Positions 1-12,355 of a stretch of DNA of 64,000 nucleotides are shown here, in pieces (position 1 is the first letter of the stretch; every line of letters begins with the position of its first letter). The notes beneath the pieces are model-generated. The model saw nothing but the letters and a program-made list of their open reading frames with translations, was not told the origin of the DNA and made no database searches. The position numbers and the translations under genes were made by a program. Source of the stretch: Trametes villosa (taxonomy: Eukaryota; Basidiomycota; Agaricomycetes; Polyporales; Polyporaceae); NCBI GenBank assembly GCA_002964805.2, contig PUDQ02000019.1, forward strand, positions 1 through 64,000, written 5' to 3'.

Positions 1-320
1 CACATGGAGCCGGGGGAGATCCTTTGAGGAAGCAGCCACTCGTTTGTAGACACTGGTGCACGTGTCCAATACCAAAACTGGGCGGGCGCGGTGAACACGT
101 ACCCTGAATCGTGTAAAGACTGCGGGCGGAGGGATGTGAGAGACAGTGCAGCGGGTGGTCTCGGATGAGGGCGTTCTCTTCGGTAGTGGAGAGCGTACCC
201 GGAGGGTGTGGGCGGGAAGGAAGTGCGCCGGCCATGCTGGGAGGGCCACAGCGGAGAGTGCCCAAGAGAGGTCGTTATAACGAACGGAGTGACGAGCGAC
301 ACAGGGGGGTGTAGGCGGCG

Positions 321-642
321 CGATGCCCGCCAAGAGGGGGTTAGAGGACGTGACCGTCGTAACGTATCAAGGGGTGGGGCGGGAGAAGAGGCGGCATGTA
401 AAAGGAGAGAATGCAAAAGGGAAGGAGGTATCCCGCAGTGTGCGCACGGTCCATAGCAACACCACCGAGTGCAAGCGCACGCGATGCCCGCCAAGCGGGG
501 GTTAGAGGACGTGACCGTCGTAACGTATCAAGGGGTGGGGCGGGAGAAGAGGCGGCATGTAAAAGGAGAGAATGCAAAAGGGAAGGAGGTATCCCGCAGT
601 GTGCGCACGGTCCATAGCAACACCACCGAGTGCAAGCGCACT
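321..642. repeat. 161-bp tandem duplication, two near-identical copies
   Basis: The segment 321-481 is repeated head to tail at 482-642 with one visible mismatch near the start (agaggg versus agcggg). The reading frames on both strands are duplicated with it and show no protein family. The flanks 1-320 and 643-1698 contain nothing I can support as a gene. Confidence 0.9.
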
Positions 643-1698
643 GGGAGGGCACCTTTATTGCCGAAAGAGGTCGAGATCGTGTAGCGCTCGATGAGTGTGG
701 ACTGATGGCGCTGCACGCCGGTGCAGCGACCTGCTCGCCCGCAAATTGGACTGTTCAGTGTATTAGGCCTGGATAATCAGTAAAAAGCGGTCGGTGCGCT
801 TCAAGGTGCAGCTAGTGCTTTTGCGCGCTGGTGCAGTGACCTGCTCGACCGCAGATTGCATTTTTCGGCACAGCTGGGAGGAATGGCAGGGGGGACGCGG
901 TGCGGCAGGCCACTGCTGCACCGCTTCGCAGTAATAGCCACGATATCGCTTCTGTCATGAAGCCGCTGGTGTTGTGTACATTAGTGTCATTGCGCGCGCC
1001 GCTCCACGTGTATTGGGCGTGTGCAAGCGGAAGACGCCCTTGTGGGAACACGTTAGCACCCACGGCAGGAGGCTTCGAATTCTCAGAGTTTGATCCCAAA
1101 GGAAACGAGACCCTCAAAGGAACCCAGATCCTGTGATGAAGTGATGTGGGATAGCCGTCTGCAAATGCGGCCGGTGATCACTCATCTGCACTTGACCCTA
1201 TCACGGAAGCCGGTGTGGGCTTCGAGAGTGGATACGACATGTTAATTGTGCTTCCTGATCGGGGGAGATTATAACGAGAATCGCAAAACGCGATTGGGCC
1301 ATCTCGACCGGATGCCAGAGTGTGAGAATCAAACAAGGAAGATGAGGAGCTCATGGGTATGCTCCGGCAAGCGATGCCGGTCAGCGGAGCGATCGGTGTG
1401 GGAACGGCTGTGCTATTTGCAATTGCGCGCCTAGAGAAACAGGATAAATAGGGCGAGCTGTTGCTGTTGAGCCGCACCCACACCCCTTCCAGTCCTCCCT
1501 GCGGACCTCCCTTGACCGTCGAAAGCTCGAAGGGTACCGCTCCACGGCTCGACGTGCACACTGCTGCCCCTGCTGATCAGGGTGAAGGATACCCTCCTCT
1601 GCGATCGTGTGTGCTGAGCAGGATAGGAGCTAGCGCGCATGAGGTGAGCGAGGGATGGGTGGGGCCAAGTGCGAAGTGAGACTTCCTTATCCCCAACG
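643..1698. other. Intergenic, no supported gene
   Basis: Only short unconnected reading frames are present, with no splice-joined coding series and no recognisable motif. The fragments ctgcaccg and gcagtgacctgctcg recur, as in the degenerate repeats downstream, so this stretch is probably the eroded edge of the same repeat field. Confidence 0.5.
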
Positions 1699-4315
1699 GA
1701 GATGAGGAGGTTTCACTTCGCACTGGTCCAATGTGCACCCTTTGGGCGATGGGGGTGCCGACGAGCAGCAGGCCGCGTGAACGCATGTGACAAGGGAGCT
1801 GGGAGGAGTTGAGCACGTTTCTGACCGGTGAGTGAGCGGTGCTGCAGGGCGCTGCTTGATCGCACGCAGGATGCTCATGGTAGGGGTTTGGTCTGACCGG
1901 TGAGCGGTGTAGCAGCGAGCTGCGCGCCCGCGTGCGACGAGGGGTGTGTGGCAGCATGCGATGAGGTAAATGTATGTGTTTCTGAGGGCTTGTACGCGGT
2001 GTGGCAGCGAGCTGTGTCGCCGGTCGCAGCCCCGTGCACGATGTGGTCATCGCACGGGTGTTGCGATGTAATGAAAGGTCAGTTTGTGGCATTGCTTAAG
2101 GTCCGATCGGTGCACTCTGCAGGTGTGTTCAATGGGGAGTGCGATCGGTGCGCTCCGAAGCTACGTTCAAAGAGGAGTGCGATTAGGGATGTGTAGCGAT
2201 ATAACGTTGCCGCAACTGGCTGCTGTTGACGCTTTGTGGCTGATGATGTGCGGTGCGATAGTGAGCTAAGTGAGGAGATGAGGAGGTTTCACTCCGCACT
2301 GGTCCAATGTGCACCCTTTGGGCGATGGGAGCGCTGACGAGCAGCAGTCTCTATGAACGCGTGCGACGATGCAGGTAGGAGGAGCTGAGCATGTTTCTGA
2401 CCGGTGAGTGAGCGGTGCCGCAGCGTGCTGATTGATCGCACGCAGGATGCTCATGGTAGGGGTTTGGTCTGGCCGGCAAGCGGTGCAGCAGCAAGCTGTG
2501 CGCCCGCGTGCGATGAGATAGACACATTGCGGAGGGCTACTGCGCGGTGAGGCAGCGAGCTGCGCGGCCGCCCGCAGTAGTCAGCCTGTGAAAGGTGCGA
2601 GGGGCTTCTCCTGGGCGGGTGAGCGGCCCAGCAGGACGCTGCGCGGCCGCGCAGGATGTGGACATCGCGCGGGTGTTGCGATGTGGTTGAAGGTGAGTTT
2701 GCGATGCATGGGAAAGATTAACCTGGGCAAGAAGTATACTGTGATGATGCTTCAATTGCGATCGGTTCGCTCCGAAGATGTGTTCAATGAGGGGCGCGAT
2801 TAGGGCTGTGCGACCGTGTGTAGCGATAAAACACCAAAGACTTGGCAGCACTGTGGCTTTTCGAGCGGTGGAGTCTTGTGCTTTCAGGCCGTGCGCAACC
2901 CGACCCACAATGCGGCTCAGCAGGCGTCGGCGGTACCGCAAGCCAACATGGCTTAGCAGGTTACTCCTGGCTTGCATGTCCTGCGATTAGCAGCGCAACA
3001 GGGGACTGCCCATCCCCTGGCAAACTACCCCGCAGTGTGTTGTCGTGTGGGTGATTGCGCTCAAAAGCTGATTGTGGAGGCCTCAACCGATTTTGGCCAG
3101 GCGGGTGAGTAGTGTGGCAGTGCGCTGCACGACCGCTGACTGCATAGCTGCAGCCGTGCATGCACTTCTTCAAATAAAGGGGTGGCCCTTGCATTAGCTG
3201 TCCTGGGGCATGGTCGTTCGAGAGGACAAGTTTCTGGGCGAGCTCGAGGGTAAGCTGCAAGTAGTATACTGTGGACTGTTGGGTGTGATCGGTGTACTGT
3301 GCAAGCTTGTGTGATAATGGCTGCGTGGGCACATGCAGGAAAGTCTTTGTGATTGGATGCAATGAAAGGATGGAAACTGACGTGACACATTCATGATTGC
3401 TAGTGAACAGCGCAGAAGTGCGCTGGACAAAATCATGTGGCCGCCCAATAGCGAGGCCGCTTTTGATTTAGTTAGGGGTCTATTACGGGTGTCGGTGACA
3501 CAAAAGCTTTGTTAGGCCGCGCGGAGCGCGATTGACAGTGTTGTGGGGCCCTGTGCGAGCACAAATGCCTTTTGCACGCATGCAACCGCTCAAAGGGGGT
3601 AGGTCATCATTGTGAGCGGTGAGGTTTGGGTGCTTGATACTCCTGCAATGTGCGCTCCATGGGCAAAGTCCGTCTCATGAGAGCGGTGGGCCAGCAGTAG
3701 GCAGCACAAATATGGGGTGCAAAGCGGTGGTTGGGAATATTTCAGCACACGTTCAATCGGCCTGACTGACAGTGCAGCAGCGCGCTGCGCGACCACACGT
3801 AACTGAATAATGGCGGGGGTTTGACATGGTCGGAGCGACGCTGCTGAGCGCTGCTGCAGCGCGCTGCACGACCGCGTGCAATGCAATGGTGGTAGAGGCC
3901 TCCAATAGTTTTGACTGCTAGCGAGCGGTGCAGGAGTGCGCTGTGCGACCGCATGTGGCAAGCGTTGTGGACAGCTGGTGGTGTCTACTCTAATCCGGTT
4001 CTAGTAAGCCTCTAGCCCATTAGGATGCGATTTGCAGCGCGGCAGGGCCCGGGGTCCCTGCAAAGCAGTATGTGGCAAAGCACGAAGCTTCAAGGCCACC
4101 TACCCTGTGATTTGTGGCCCAGCAGGTCCCTGCATATCAGCAACGGAATGTGCAGCTATGCGGTGGGGTGCTGTATTGCACGGGGTGCGATTCACTCCAG
4201 CAGTCCCATCACAGGCTGCATGGTTAGTCGTAGCGGTTCAGGGGAACGTTTCACTGCAGGACCTGCAACATGAGCGCACCATCCTGTGATTTGGGGTAGA
4301 GCGGAGCCCTGCTGC
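1699..4315. repeat. Degenerate direct repeats with a 576-bp period
   Basis: The block beginning gagatgaggaggtttcac at 1699 recurs at 2275, and the block gatcgcacgcaggatgctc at 1859 recurs at 2435, so both are offset by 576 bp. By eye the first 250 bp of the two copies are about 85 percent alike. After about 2850 only shorter diverged pieces persist to 4315, for example tgtgcgaccgc-type segments and a gaggcctcc segment near 3078 and 3897. It looks like an old satellite or subtelomere-type array. No gene is supported. Confidence 0.7.
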
Positions 4316-4439
4316 TCAGAAGAGTGGTCTGCAGCTACGTAGAGACCGCTCGCATCTCAGAGAGTGCAATTCACGGCTTAGCAAGAGCCTGAACAACCGC
4401 AGACTGGTGTGCAGCTTGGCAGAGGCATCCTGGCCTGTA

Positions 4440-5397
4440 TACTGTGCGATATGTGGTGCAGCAGCGCCATACTCCCCGGGGAGTGATGAGCGGCAACGCA
4501 GTCCCCTGCCGTGCCGCACAGGGTGCGATATGTGGGTTTGCAGCCCACACAGGGTGCAATTTGCAGTCGAGCAGGCCCCTACATGAGCGTAGGTATGAGC
4601 GGGCACGCAGTGCCCTGCCGTGCCGTAAACAGTGCGATATGCGGGCACGCACCCCCTTCGCGAGCGCAGGGGGCGCAATGTGCGGTCGGGCAGGCCTCTG
4701 CATGAGCGCACGGGATGCGATTTGTGGTCGAGCATGGATGAGCGGGCACGCAGTCTCCTTTGCAAGCACACAAGGTGCAATTTGCGGTCGAGCAGTCCCC
4801 TGCACGAGCGCACGGGGTGCGATTCGCGCGAGCGCACGGGGTGCGGCGCAGTCCCCTGCCGTGCCGCAAAGAGTGCGATTCGGCCGCAAAGAGTGCGATT
4901 CGTGGTCGAGCAGTCCCCTTCGCGAGCGCACGGGGTGCGATTCGCGGTCGGGCAGGCCCCTGCACGAGCGCAGGGATGAGCGGCCACGCAGTCCCCTGCC
5001 GTGCCGCAAAGAGTGCGATTTGCAGTCGAGCAGTCCCCTGCCGTGCCGCAAAGAGTGCGATTTGCAGTCAAGCAGTACCCTTCGCGAGCGCACGGGGTGC
5101 GATATGTGGGCACGCACTCCCCTTCGCGAGCGCACGGGGTGCGATTTGCGGTCGGGCAGTCCCCTGCCGTGCCGCAAAGAGTGCGATTCGGCCGCAAAGA
5201 GTGCGATTCGTGGTCGAGCAGTACCCTTCGCGGGCGCACAGCGTCGATTCGCGGTCGAGCAGTCCCCTTCGCGAGCGCACGGGGTGCGATTCGCGGTCGG
5301 GCAGGCCCCTGCACGAGCGCAGGGATGAGCGGCCACGCAGTCCCCTGCACGAGGGCACGGGGTGCGATTTGCGGTCGAGCAGTCCCCTGCTTGACCA
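4440..5397. repeat. GC-rich minisatellite with a 42-bp core unit
   Basis: Units beginning gcagtcccc, gcagtaccc or gcactcccc start at 4988, 5030, 5072, 5114 and 5156, exactly 42 bp apart. Variant units and partial deletions fill 4440-5397. Two subtypes alternate: one containing tgccgtgccgcaaagag and one containing ttcgcgagcgcacgggg. Because 42 is a multiple of three, most frames stay open and give repetitive peptides of 100-420 residues. I treat these as repeat artefacts. Confidence 0.9.
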
Positions 5398-5960
5398 GAG
5401 GGGCGGGTGGCGTGGTGCGGCCTTGCTAAGGCTAGCAGGGCCGCATACCTTGCGATTGGCGGTGCAGCAGGGCCCTGCACGTTCGCAGGGTGGTGCGCAG
5501 CCATGCCGTGGGCTGCTGTATTGCGCAGGGTGCAATTTGCGGCCCAGCAGTGTTCTGCAAGACCGCTGGATGCTGTGACGCATAGAAAGGGTAATCTTCC
5601 CCACATACACTCCGATTTGCGAGCCACCCCCTGCGACTAGCGGTGCAGCAAGCTTCTGCCCGTGCGCATGTTGGAATATTGCCAGCAGCAATATAACCCC
5701 TTGCATAGGATGCAATTGGCGGCTCAGCAGGGGCCTGCGCGACCGCAGAGTGATATGCAGCTTTGATAAGGCTCTCAAGGCCACATACCGTGCAATTTGT
5801 GGTGCAGCAGGGCCATGCACACCCCGAGGGTGGTTCGCGGCCAGGCAGTGGGCTGCTGCACCGCTCAGGCTGCAATTCACGGCTCAGCAGGGCTCTGCTC
5901 ATCCGCATGTGCTACGCGGCCGAGCAGGCACCTGCTCGGCTGCGTGATGCGCGATCTGCC
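5398..5960. repeat. Longer, more degenerate repeat units next to the minisatellite
   Basis: Segments of about 150-180 bp built around gcagcagggccctgcac, gggctgctgtattgc and tgcaatttg(c/t)ggc recur at roughly 5450, 5640 and 5790, with related older copies at 4050-4200. No coding sequence is supported. The sequence probably shares its origin with the 42-bp array. Confidence 0.6.
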
Positions 5961-6124
5961 TTATAACAATGGCCTGCATGGCTGCATAGTCTAGGTAAGA
6001 AGGTTTGTAACAGCTGGAAAGGTTAGCGATTGGTTAGGCAGCCCAGCCATAGCTCTAGATGTTAGACCTTGACACAAGAGCACACAGGTTGCGCTTTGAA
6101 GATGTCAAACGTTTCAGTGGCCAA

Positions 6125-6330
6125 AGGATAGGCTAGCATCCTAGCAAGGTCTACCTATGGACCTCACCTGGTGCCCTTGCCACAGGTCAACCTGATTGAA
6201 AGGCTAGCTATATACCTCTCCTGGTTATAGACCTTACCTGGTTAAGATAGGCTAGCACCCTAGCAAGGTCTAGCTATGAACCTCACCGGGTGCCATATCT
6301 GCCCACAGGTCAGCCTGACAGCAGGTCTAG
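6125..6330. repeat. Pair of direct repeats, about 70 bp each
   Basis: The segment around 6131-6195 (ggctagcatcctagcaagg ... ccacaggtcaacctg) is repeated around 6249-6315 with few changes. Further gacctcacctgg elements occur at 6150, 6230 and 6335. The patch is more AT-rich than the flanking minisatellites. It is followed by a tataaatg element at 6429 and a 75-codon frame at 6476-6703 that I cannot assign. Confidence 0.65.
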
Positions 6331-6989
6331 CTGTAGACCTCACCTGGTTCAAGGCCTTGAAGGCCTGAAAAATCCTAGCCATAACCTTTAGGCCCATACC
6401 ATAACCCTCACTGAGGTACTTCTGTCCCCTATAAATGCAGCCGACACGAGCGACCACGCAGACACGCACGTAAGGATGCGTTTCAGTCACATCATCGCGC
6501 CGGAGATCACTCGCCCGCTCACGCCATTGATTATCTCATGTCACTCCCCCATCCTTTACACTCGGATACTCGCGACCCGCTTTCTTTCCAGCGCTGTGAA
6601 AGGGTGGAATGAAGTTGAACATCGGAGGGATTCTGTGAAGGTCGCCTCGACCGTAGGTAGCTTACTCGACGAGAGTCTTGTACGGAACCAGAATAAGCGA
6701 TGAAGCGGACGAGGAAGGCCTACAGATAATTCGATTTTCGATGCAAGTGCGAGACGCGAAACGCAAGAGGCTCAGACCGTCGACGCACGCTAGTGTGAAT
6801 TGAGGGACATCGCTTCTATGTAATTAGGGTTAGGGGGCGTGGGGGCGTGAGACTTTCGCTGCAGTGGAGGTCGGCGTCGACCAGGAGGTTACTGATGTTT
6901 TAATGAATGTCCGCAGGAGTGTAACTGGCAAGGGCCGGTTGTATTTCCGGTGCTGCACTCGACAAATTATGAGGGACCTATTCCAGCTT

Positions 6990-8035
6990 TGCACCCTCAG
7001 CAGAGGCGGCAACCTGAGCATACAAAAGAGCCTGCTTCTGAAACTTCGCGACTTGTTGAGCGAGAGTGTCAATCTTGGTGCACAGGGCGTTAGTACCTAT
7101 GGGTGAGTCGACCTATGGGTGAGTCGAGAAGAGCGGGCGCGATTGTAGGCGCCGTAAGATCCAGGAATGAGAAGAAACTGGATGTCGGGACCGCAACGAT
7201 CTTTGGCAGTTTGGATAACGGAAGCACAAGGTTAATAATATGGTGAGGGCAGAGGGGATGGTGCAATACCACCGGGCTCGCAGCGCGGTGGCGTGGAGAG
7301 TGGCTCGTGGTCGGCGGGGTAAGGGTACAAGGAGCGCTGCGACTCGCGTCTCGCGACCTTCGGGCTCCGACGTGCGACTCCGGTCTTGCGACTTGCGACT
7401 TGCGACTTGCGACTTGCGACTTGCGACTTGCGACTTGCGACTTGCGACTTGCGACTAGTGTACTGCGTGTTCCTTGGGCCTCTGCTCGTCCGTCACGGCG
7501 GCTTGTTCGAGCATATATTCCAGGTCCACGAAGAAGGGAGAGGCGAGTTTCGGGATGGTCGAGCTCGAAGGAGAGCGTGCCTGAGGCAGAGCGAGGTGGA
7601 AGGAGATAAGGATGCGACACGCTTAGCTCTATAAGTGACGTATATAACTCAATGACAAGCTGGAGGGACGGATACTCTTCGAGTCTTGACGGTGGCGTGC
7701 GGAATGTCGAGGTGTGGTTGCGGGCAAAATTTTGGAGAGTAGCGATCGCCTGGCTGAGATCGGAGTCGTTGTCGCTAATGAGAGATGCGTTGGGAGGCGA
7801 ATCCGGTGCGCACTAAGACGTCGAGGATTCGGAACAAATGGCAGGTCGCAAGCGGAAGTTGCCGCTCGATTGAGCGGTAGGAGATGTCGCTATGGCTTAA
7901 CGAGGAAGGTTTCCTCGCGGTAGATTCATCCAGAGGCGTGTGCCGAAGGCGGATTGTAGCTTTCACCCTCGAAGTGCGCTCCAGATGATGCTGACCTAGA
8001 TCTGCCGCCTGTTGAAAGTAAGAAGGCGAGGCCAA
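6990..8035 (-). pseudogene. Possible remnant of a spliced gene, unrecognised
   Basis: On the minus strand a frame that is open from about 7785 down to 7090 begins with plausible protein sequence (an acidic start, then SLQLVIELYTSLIELS), preceded by an acceptor-like ctcattag. A frame from 8035 could supply an upstream exon. Below 7130 a further stretch encodes a coiled-coil-like peptide (LAQQVAKFQKQALLYAQV) ending at a stop near 6995, but in a different frame with no good intron between. The middle is interrupted by the (cttgcga)10 array at 7385-7454 and by a 16-bp tandem duplication at 7097-7128. I read this as a decayed or badly resolved gene. It could also be non-coding. Confidence 0.25.
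7385..7454. repeat. Heptanucleotide array (cttgcga)10
   Basis: Ten perfect copies of cttgcga run from 7385 to 7454. The core gcgactt is shared with the octamer array at 10911-10974. Confidence 0.95.
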
Positions 8036-11000
8036 AGGCGTCGGCGAGCATAAAGGAGAAGAGGTGGAGTTAAAGGCCTATATAGAGCCCTGTAGTCGCC
8101 TGGTGGTAACATAGACAAGGCAGAGAGACAGCGCAGGGGCTAAGCGGGACGGCGAGAGGAGCGAAGCTGGAAGCGGCGGCGGACGAGTGGTGAATAGCGA
8201 GAGACAAAGGCGAGGCGGGTGAGCGATCGCGTCGAGCGCAGGACTTTCGGTGCCAAGTCGAACTGTGTTCGAGAGGGAAAATGCCCTATCTACGACCCCA
8301 AACACGCGTCAGGCGTCTTTCGGCGCTGCCTGGAGACACTGACCGCGCTCACGCTCGAGGAGCTGCTAGCCCTATTGCCCTAAATCCGTAACGCAACGAG
8401 GCATGCTAGATCAAGAGAATGCCGGCCGATGGACAGGAGGACGGACATTGCACACCGGGCGGGCGATTGGGTGCGCAACGCGTCACAGCATTCCCAGCTG
8501 ATATGCCCGACAGCTCCGTACGTGCCAGCCATGAGCCCTCGCTGCAGCAGGTCGTGCAACCGCCACCGGGCGCTCTCATCATAGCCGACCCCGTCGACAG
8601 CTGCCTCAAGACATGCTCTCCCGGAGAAGCACTCCCACCCCTTGTGACTTTCGCCGACTCGGTATCCCAACGATGCCACCCGCTCGCCTCTAGTTTGTGG
8701 ACAGGCGGGGCAGTGTTCATCAACTTTTGCACGCGCACCAGTGAGCGCTCGACTGTACGGCGCGGAACATGTTTGAGCTTACTTGCGACAGTCGCACGGC
8801 GAATCTGCGCGTTACAACGGCTGATATCGTTCCCGAGCTTGCAAGTGGGCTTGTGCACCGCATAAGCTCATGATACTACAGGCCCGGGGGTGAAGATATA
8901 AAACTTGTCGAAGACGTCGTTCAAGTTTGGCACGACACCAGGTTCTCCAATGTATTCTAGGCTGAGAGCGCCGCATGATGCGTTCGTTCGGGTTGTACGA
9001 TTGTGGTGACCTGATCTGAGAATTTGCAAATATGGTCCAGCGCTATTTACTGCAGTTGTGGTCGGGTACAATGGCCCTCGGCAATTGTAGTCTGTATAGG
9101 AAGAGATTGGATGTGCATGGACTCGTCATTTGGGCGCGCGAAGTTCATCTGAACACGGCAGAACCACCCGTCAAGTCAACGGCTGATGATGATACATAAT
9201 GTTGTAATTAGTACATATTCGCCGGCCCCCGTGTCTTCGAAAGGGGGGAGGTTAACATATTCGCAAGACCCATGAGCAGTCAATATCTGCTTCACATGCC
9301 CTACTATTTTCTCAATTCCGTTACAACCTGTATGAGCTGAGCCGACTACTCTGGGTGACATTTCTGACTCGCATGCTGTGAGCAGGAGAAGTCCGAAGCC
9401 TGCTGCACCTGAAAGATTAAAAGTTAAACAGAACTGGACAACCAAGCTCGGTCAGCTGTCCAGATCTGCACGAAACCGCAACGTCTCGCGTTCTGTCACA
9501 ACGGTCATCTACTATCCCACGACACCTAATGCAAATGTTTTCACCATTTCAGCTGTTATACGACGTCGTAGCACTCGATGCCCCCTATATTGTACAGGAT
9601 GGTCCAGATCCGTCTTGCGCATCTTTCTGTCGATTTACTTTTGGATAGAGGACCCGGGAGCCAGCCTCGGAATACTTCCGGAGAGACGACCTCGTTTGCG
9701 ACATGTAATGCAAGTCAGAGTCACTCGCGGTCACACAGGGGATTGGGGCTCCGACTCGGCAAGTGGGCGTTTGGGTTGCGAGTGATGTCGCTCTCGCCGC
9801 CAGGGTGCATTTGCATCAGCTGGCAGTCGCGTCGCTTGATGGTCGGAGTACGAACATGTCACTCTTGAAGACCCCTTCGAAGTACACCATCCCCCGGGAC
9901 GAGCTGCCCAAGCCCTGAGCACGGATCGAGCGGCAAAGATGCATAGTAGGTATAGCTTAGAGTACCCATACGAAGTTTCATATTTATCGGCGAAGGACCC
10001 GCGCGGAGATCTGATCATCAGGTGGTCGAAAAGTACATACATAGGCCCCTCAAAACCTTTGTTACTCAACTATCTCGCCCACTTCCCCTCCTATTTTTCT
10101 GTGACCTCGCAGACAGGCTATTCATGCTACAACAATTCATTCTTATGAGTTTGAGAAGGAACGGGTGGGAGGGAGAGCTACAAATGCCGATTTGCATTGG
10201 TTGGCGACATTTGCATTAGGTGTCGCAGGATAGTACACTGTCAACTGCACACCCGCGTACGCCATGATTTTGCCAACTTCTCCTTGGGCTTCCGGTTTTC
10301 CCATGTTAAGGTTTATGCCGATCGTATTTGACCTTTGTGGCAGTGATTTTAGTGAGAGAAACTTACCGTAGTACATGAAATGGCGACCACTTACCAGATA
10401 TATCGAAACCAGGTTCCCTTTTCCGTTCGAGCTCTATTTCTTTAGAAGATAGAATGCTTTGATCCGGTAAATAACAGGTTGCACCGCGCGCCCTCCTGGC
10501 TCTATGTCAATCCTCATGCTTGTAAGCTTTAGATTAGGAACGTATGTTAACTTTTTGCAAAATAGGGCATGCCGCCCCCTAGGTACTGGATGCATGCTTA
10601 GGTTGCAATTGTTACTCAACCCTCACTCACGGGGCTTATGCGACAATCAGACTGTGTTAGTACACTGAGACCGTTTTGCCAACCCGCTGAATCCAATGAC
10701 ACATTCAAACCGCGTTGCAGAACCCGCCTCTGGTGCGACAACATTAATGCAGTATGGGCAGGGCGCTTAAACGGGCGGGGGGGATTGCGCACGAAACGCG
10801 CCCGCGGCAACCCCAGTGCTAGAGGGCGCATGTCGGGCTCATTTTCTCCTGCGTGTCCGAGCACGCTATACGTTGCAACCTCTCTGCGACTGCGACTGCG
10901 TGTGCAATTGCGACTTTGCGACTCTGCGACTTTGCGACTTTGCGACTTTGCGACTTTGCGACTTTGCGACTTGGCGACTCAGTTTCTGTCTAATGCAACA

Positions 11001-12355
11001 ATAAATGTAATTCACAACTACAGTAGTTGCAACACTGTTTGCGACTGTTTCGAGTCTAGGAAGGTTTGAAGCGTAGTCGTTCTCATGATTGCATTGGTCC
11101 AGCGGGAATCGCCACGAAGTCTCCAATGCAAAAACGGTGCTGCAACTGGTGAAAGTCTGATTTCAATTCGAGAACCGAGGTTCACGAATGGCAAAGACCA
11201 CTACTCCCCGGGTCGCACGAGCGACAGCGAGTAGGTGATAGATATGGGTGTGCCCCACGTTTGCTGCCGCAGTACATCACATCAACGGAATTCGGTGCTA
11301 CAGTTACCGTAACCAAGCACTCCTTGCTCGCAGAATAATGCGAAAGGAAGGGATGTGAAGTGACCGGCTCTTTCTGGAAATGCGACCACGAGGAAGCAGA
11401 CTATGACTCAGTTCGTACCGCTGCAAGCCGACCTGTTACACTGCTTGCGTAACATCATCCGAAAGGCCCATAAATGCACAAAAGCCATTGCTGTGGACTT
11501 GGTAACGTTCTATCCTACATCCAATGCGCCACTCGCGTTGAGCCGGCGAGCATGGCCATCACGTTCGTGAGGGCTTCATTAATCGTAAAGGAGGCGTGCA
11601 AGTTGTGTTGGGTTACTGATCAAATTCAAATACTTGTCTTAATGCTCAGGGAACATTCATGAGCGCCGAAACGCAAATAAAATGATAGTATGGAAGTGAT
11701 GTTTCTCGTCAGCTGAGTACTATGGACCGCGAGGGTTGACAAGGTTGTATAGCCTACTAGGCTGCTCTCTGCGCGAGCTTTCCACAGATAAGTCGTTGTA
11801 GAGGTCTCATTCAAAGCAAATAGCACGCAACCTGCACACTCGCAGTACTGCCAGTAGCAGACGGGGCTGGCCATGTCCTCCGCAACACCAGGGAAGCCGG
11901 GCATTGGCACGACATGTGCGAATACTCGGGTGGCAGATAGGAATGCGTGGCATTGGATAAAATACATCGAGACTTGCAGCTGATTCGGCAAGTAATGAGA
12001 CACTACATTCTTCGAAGCCTGGCAAGTCATAGGTATCTTCTGACGCGTTGGAGAATTGATTCGGATGATACAAGCCCTTATGAGCTTTAAAACAAAGTTT
12101 TGTGACGCATTGTCACTTCCCGAACCAGTCGTAACGTCATGAAGATGTGCGGAGAGAGTGCGTGTTCCTACGCAGCGGCGACCTGTTGTGCAGGCAGGGC
12201 CGGTGAATAGGCGCCCATGGGCGCTCACCCGGAGTCGCGGTGCGGTTTACGAAGGTTGCCGCGCTAATTGCCGCGCGCGTGAGATCCATCTGATAGGGCA
12301 AAGGGCACGCTGGATGGTCTTCGTGATTTTGCCCTACACCAACCTCGCACTTTCC
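8036..12355. other. 4.3 kb without a supported gene
   Basis: Scattered frames of 60-200 codons are present, the longest on the minus strand at 11626-12228 and on both strands at 8406-8865. None joins to neighbours through good splice sites and none shows a family motif. A minus-strand frame at 9176-9445 resembles, weakly, the first-exon module of the zinc-cluster family (a helical run ending in a hydrophobic stretch) but has no donor site after it, so it could be a decayed copy. Confidence 0.45.
10911..10974. repeat. Octanucleotide array (gcgacttt)8
   Basis: Eight copies of gcgacttt run from 10911 to 10974. Copy 2 reads gcgactct and the last reads gcgacttg. It is one base longer per unit than the cttgcga array at 7385 and shares the GCGACTT core. 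Confidence 0.92.

Noticed and set aside
4316..5627. Long minus- and plus-strand frames of 294-418 codons
   Set aside because: They are translations of the 42-bp minisatellite. Several frames on both strands are open at once and the peptides are pure repeats.
6826..6838. Telomere-like ttagggttaggg
   Set aside because: Only one and a half units here, and again at about 61424. Far too short to call an interstitial telomere.
8406..8865. Overlapping 150-codon frames on both strands
   Set aside because: Both strands are equally open and neither shows recognisable content or exon neighbours.
11626..12228. 200-codon minus-strand frame
   Set aside because: No family motif, no splice partner, and a Cys/Ser-rich composition unlike the confident genes. 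Possible but unsupported.
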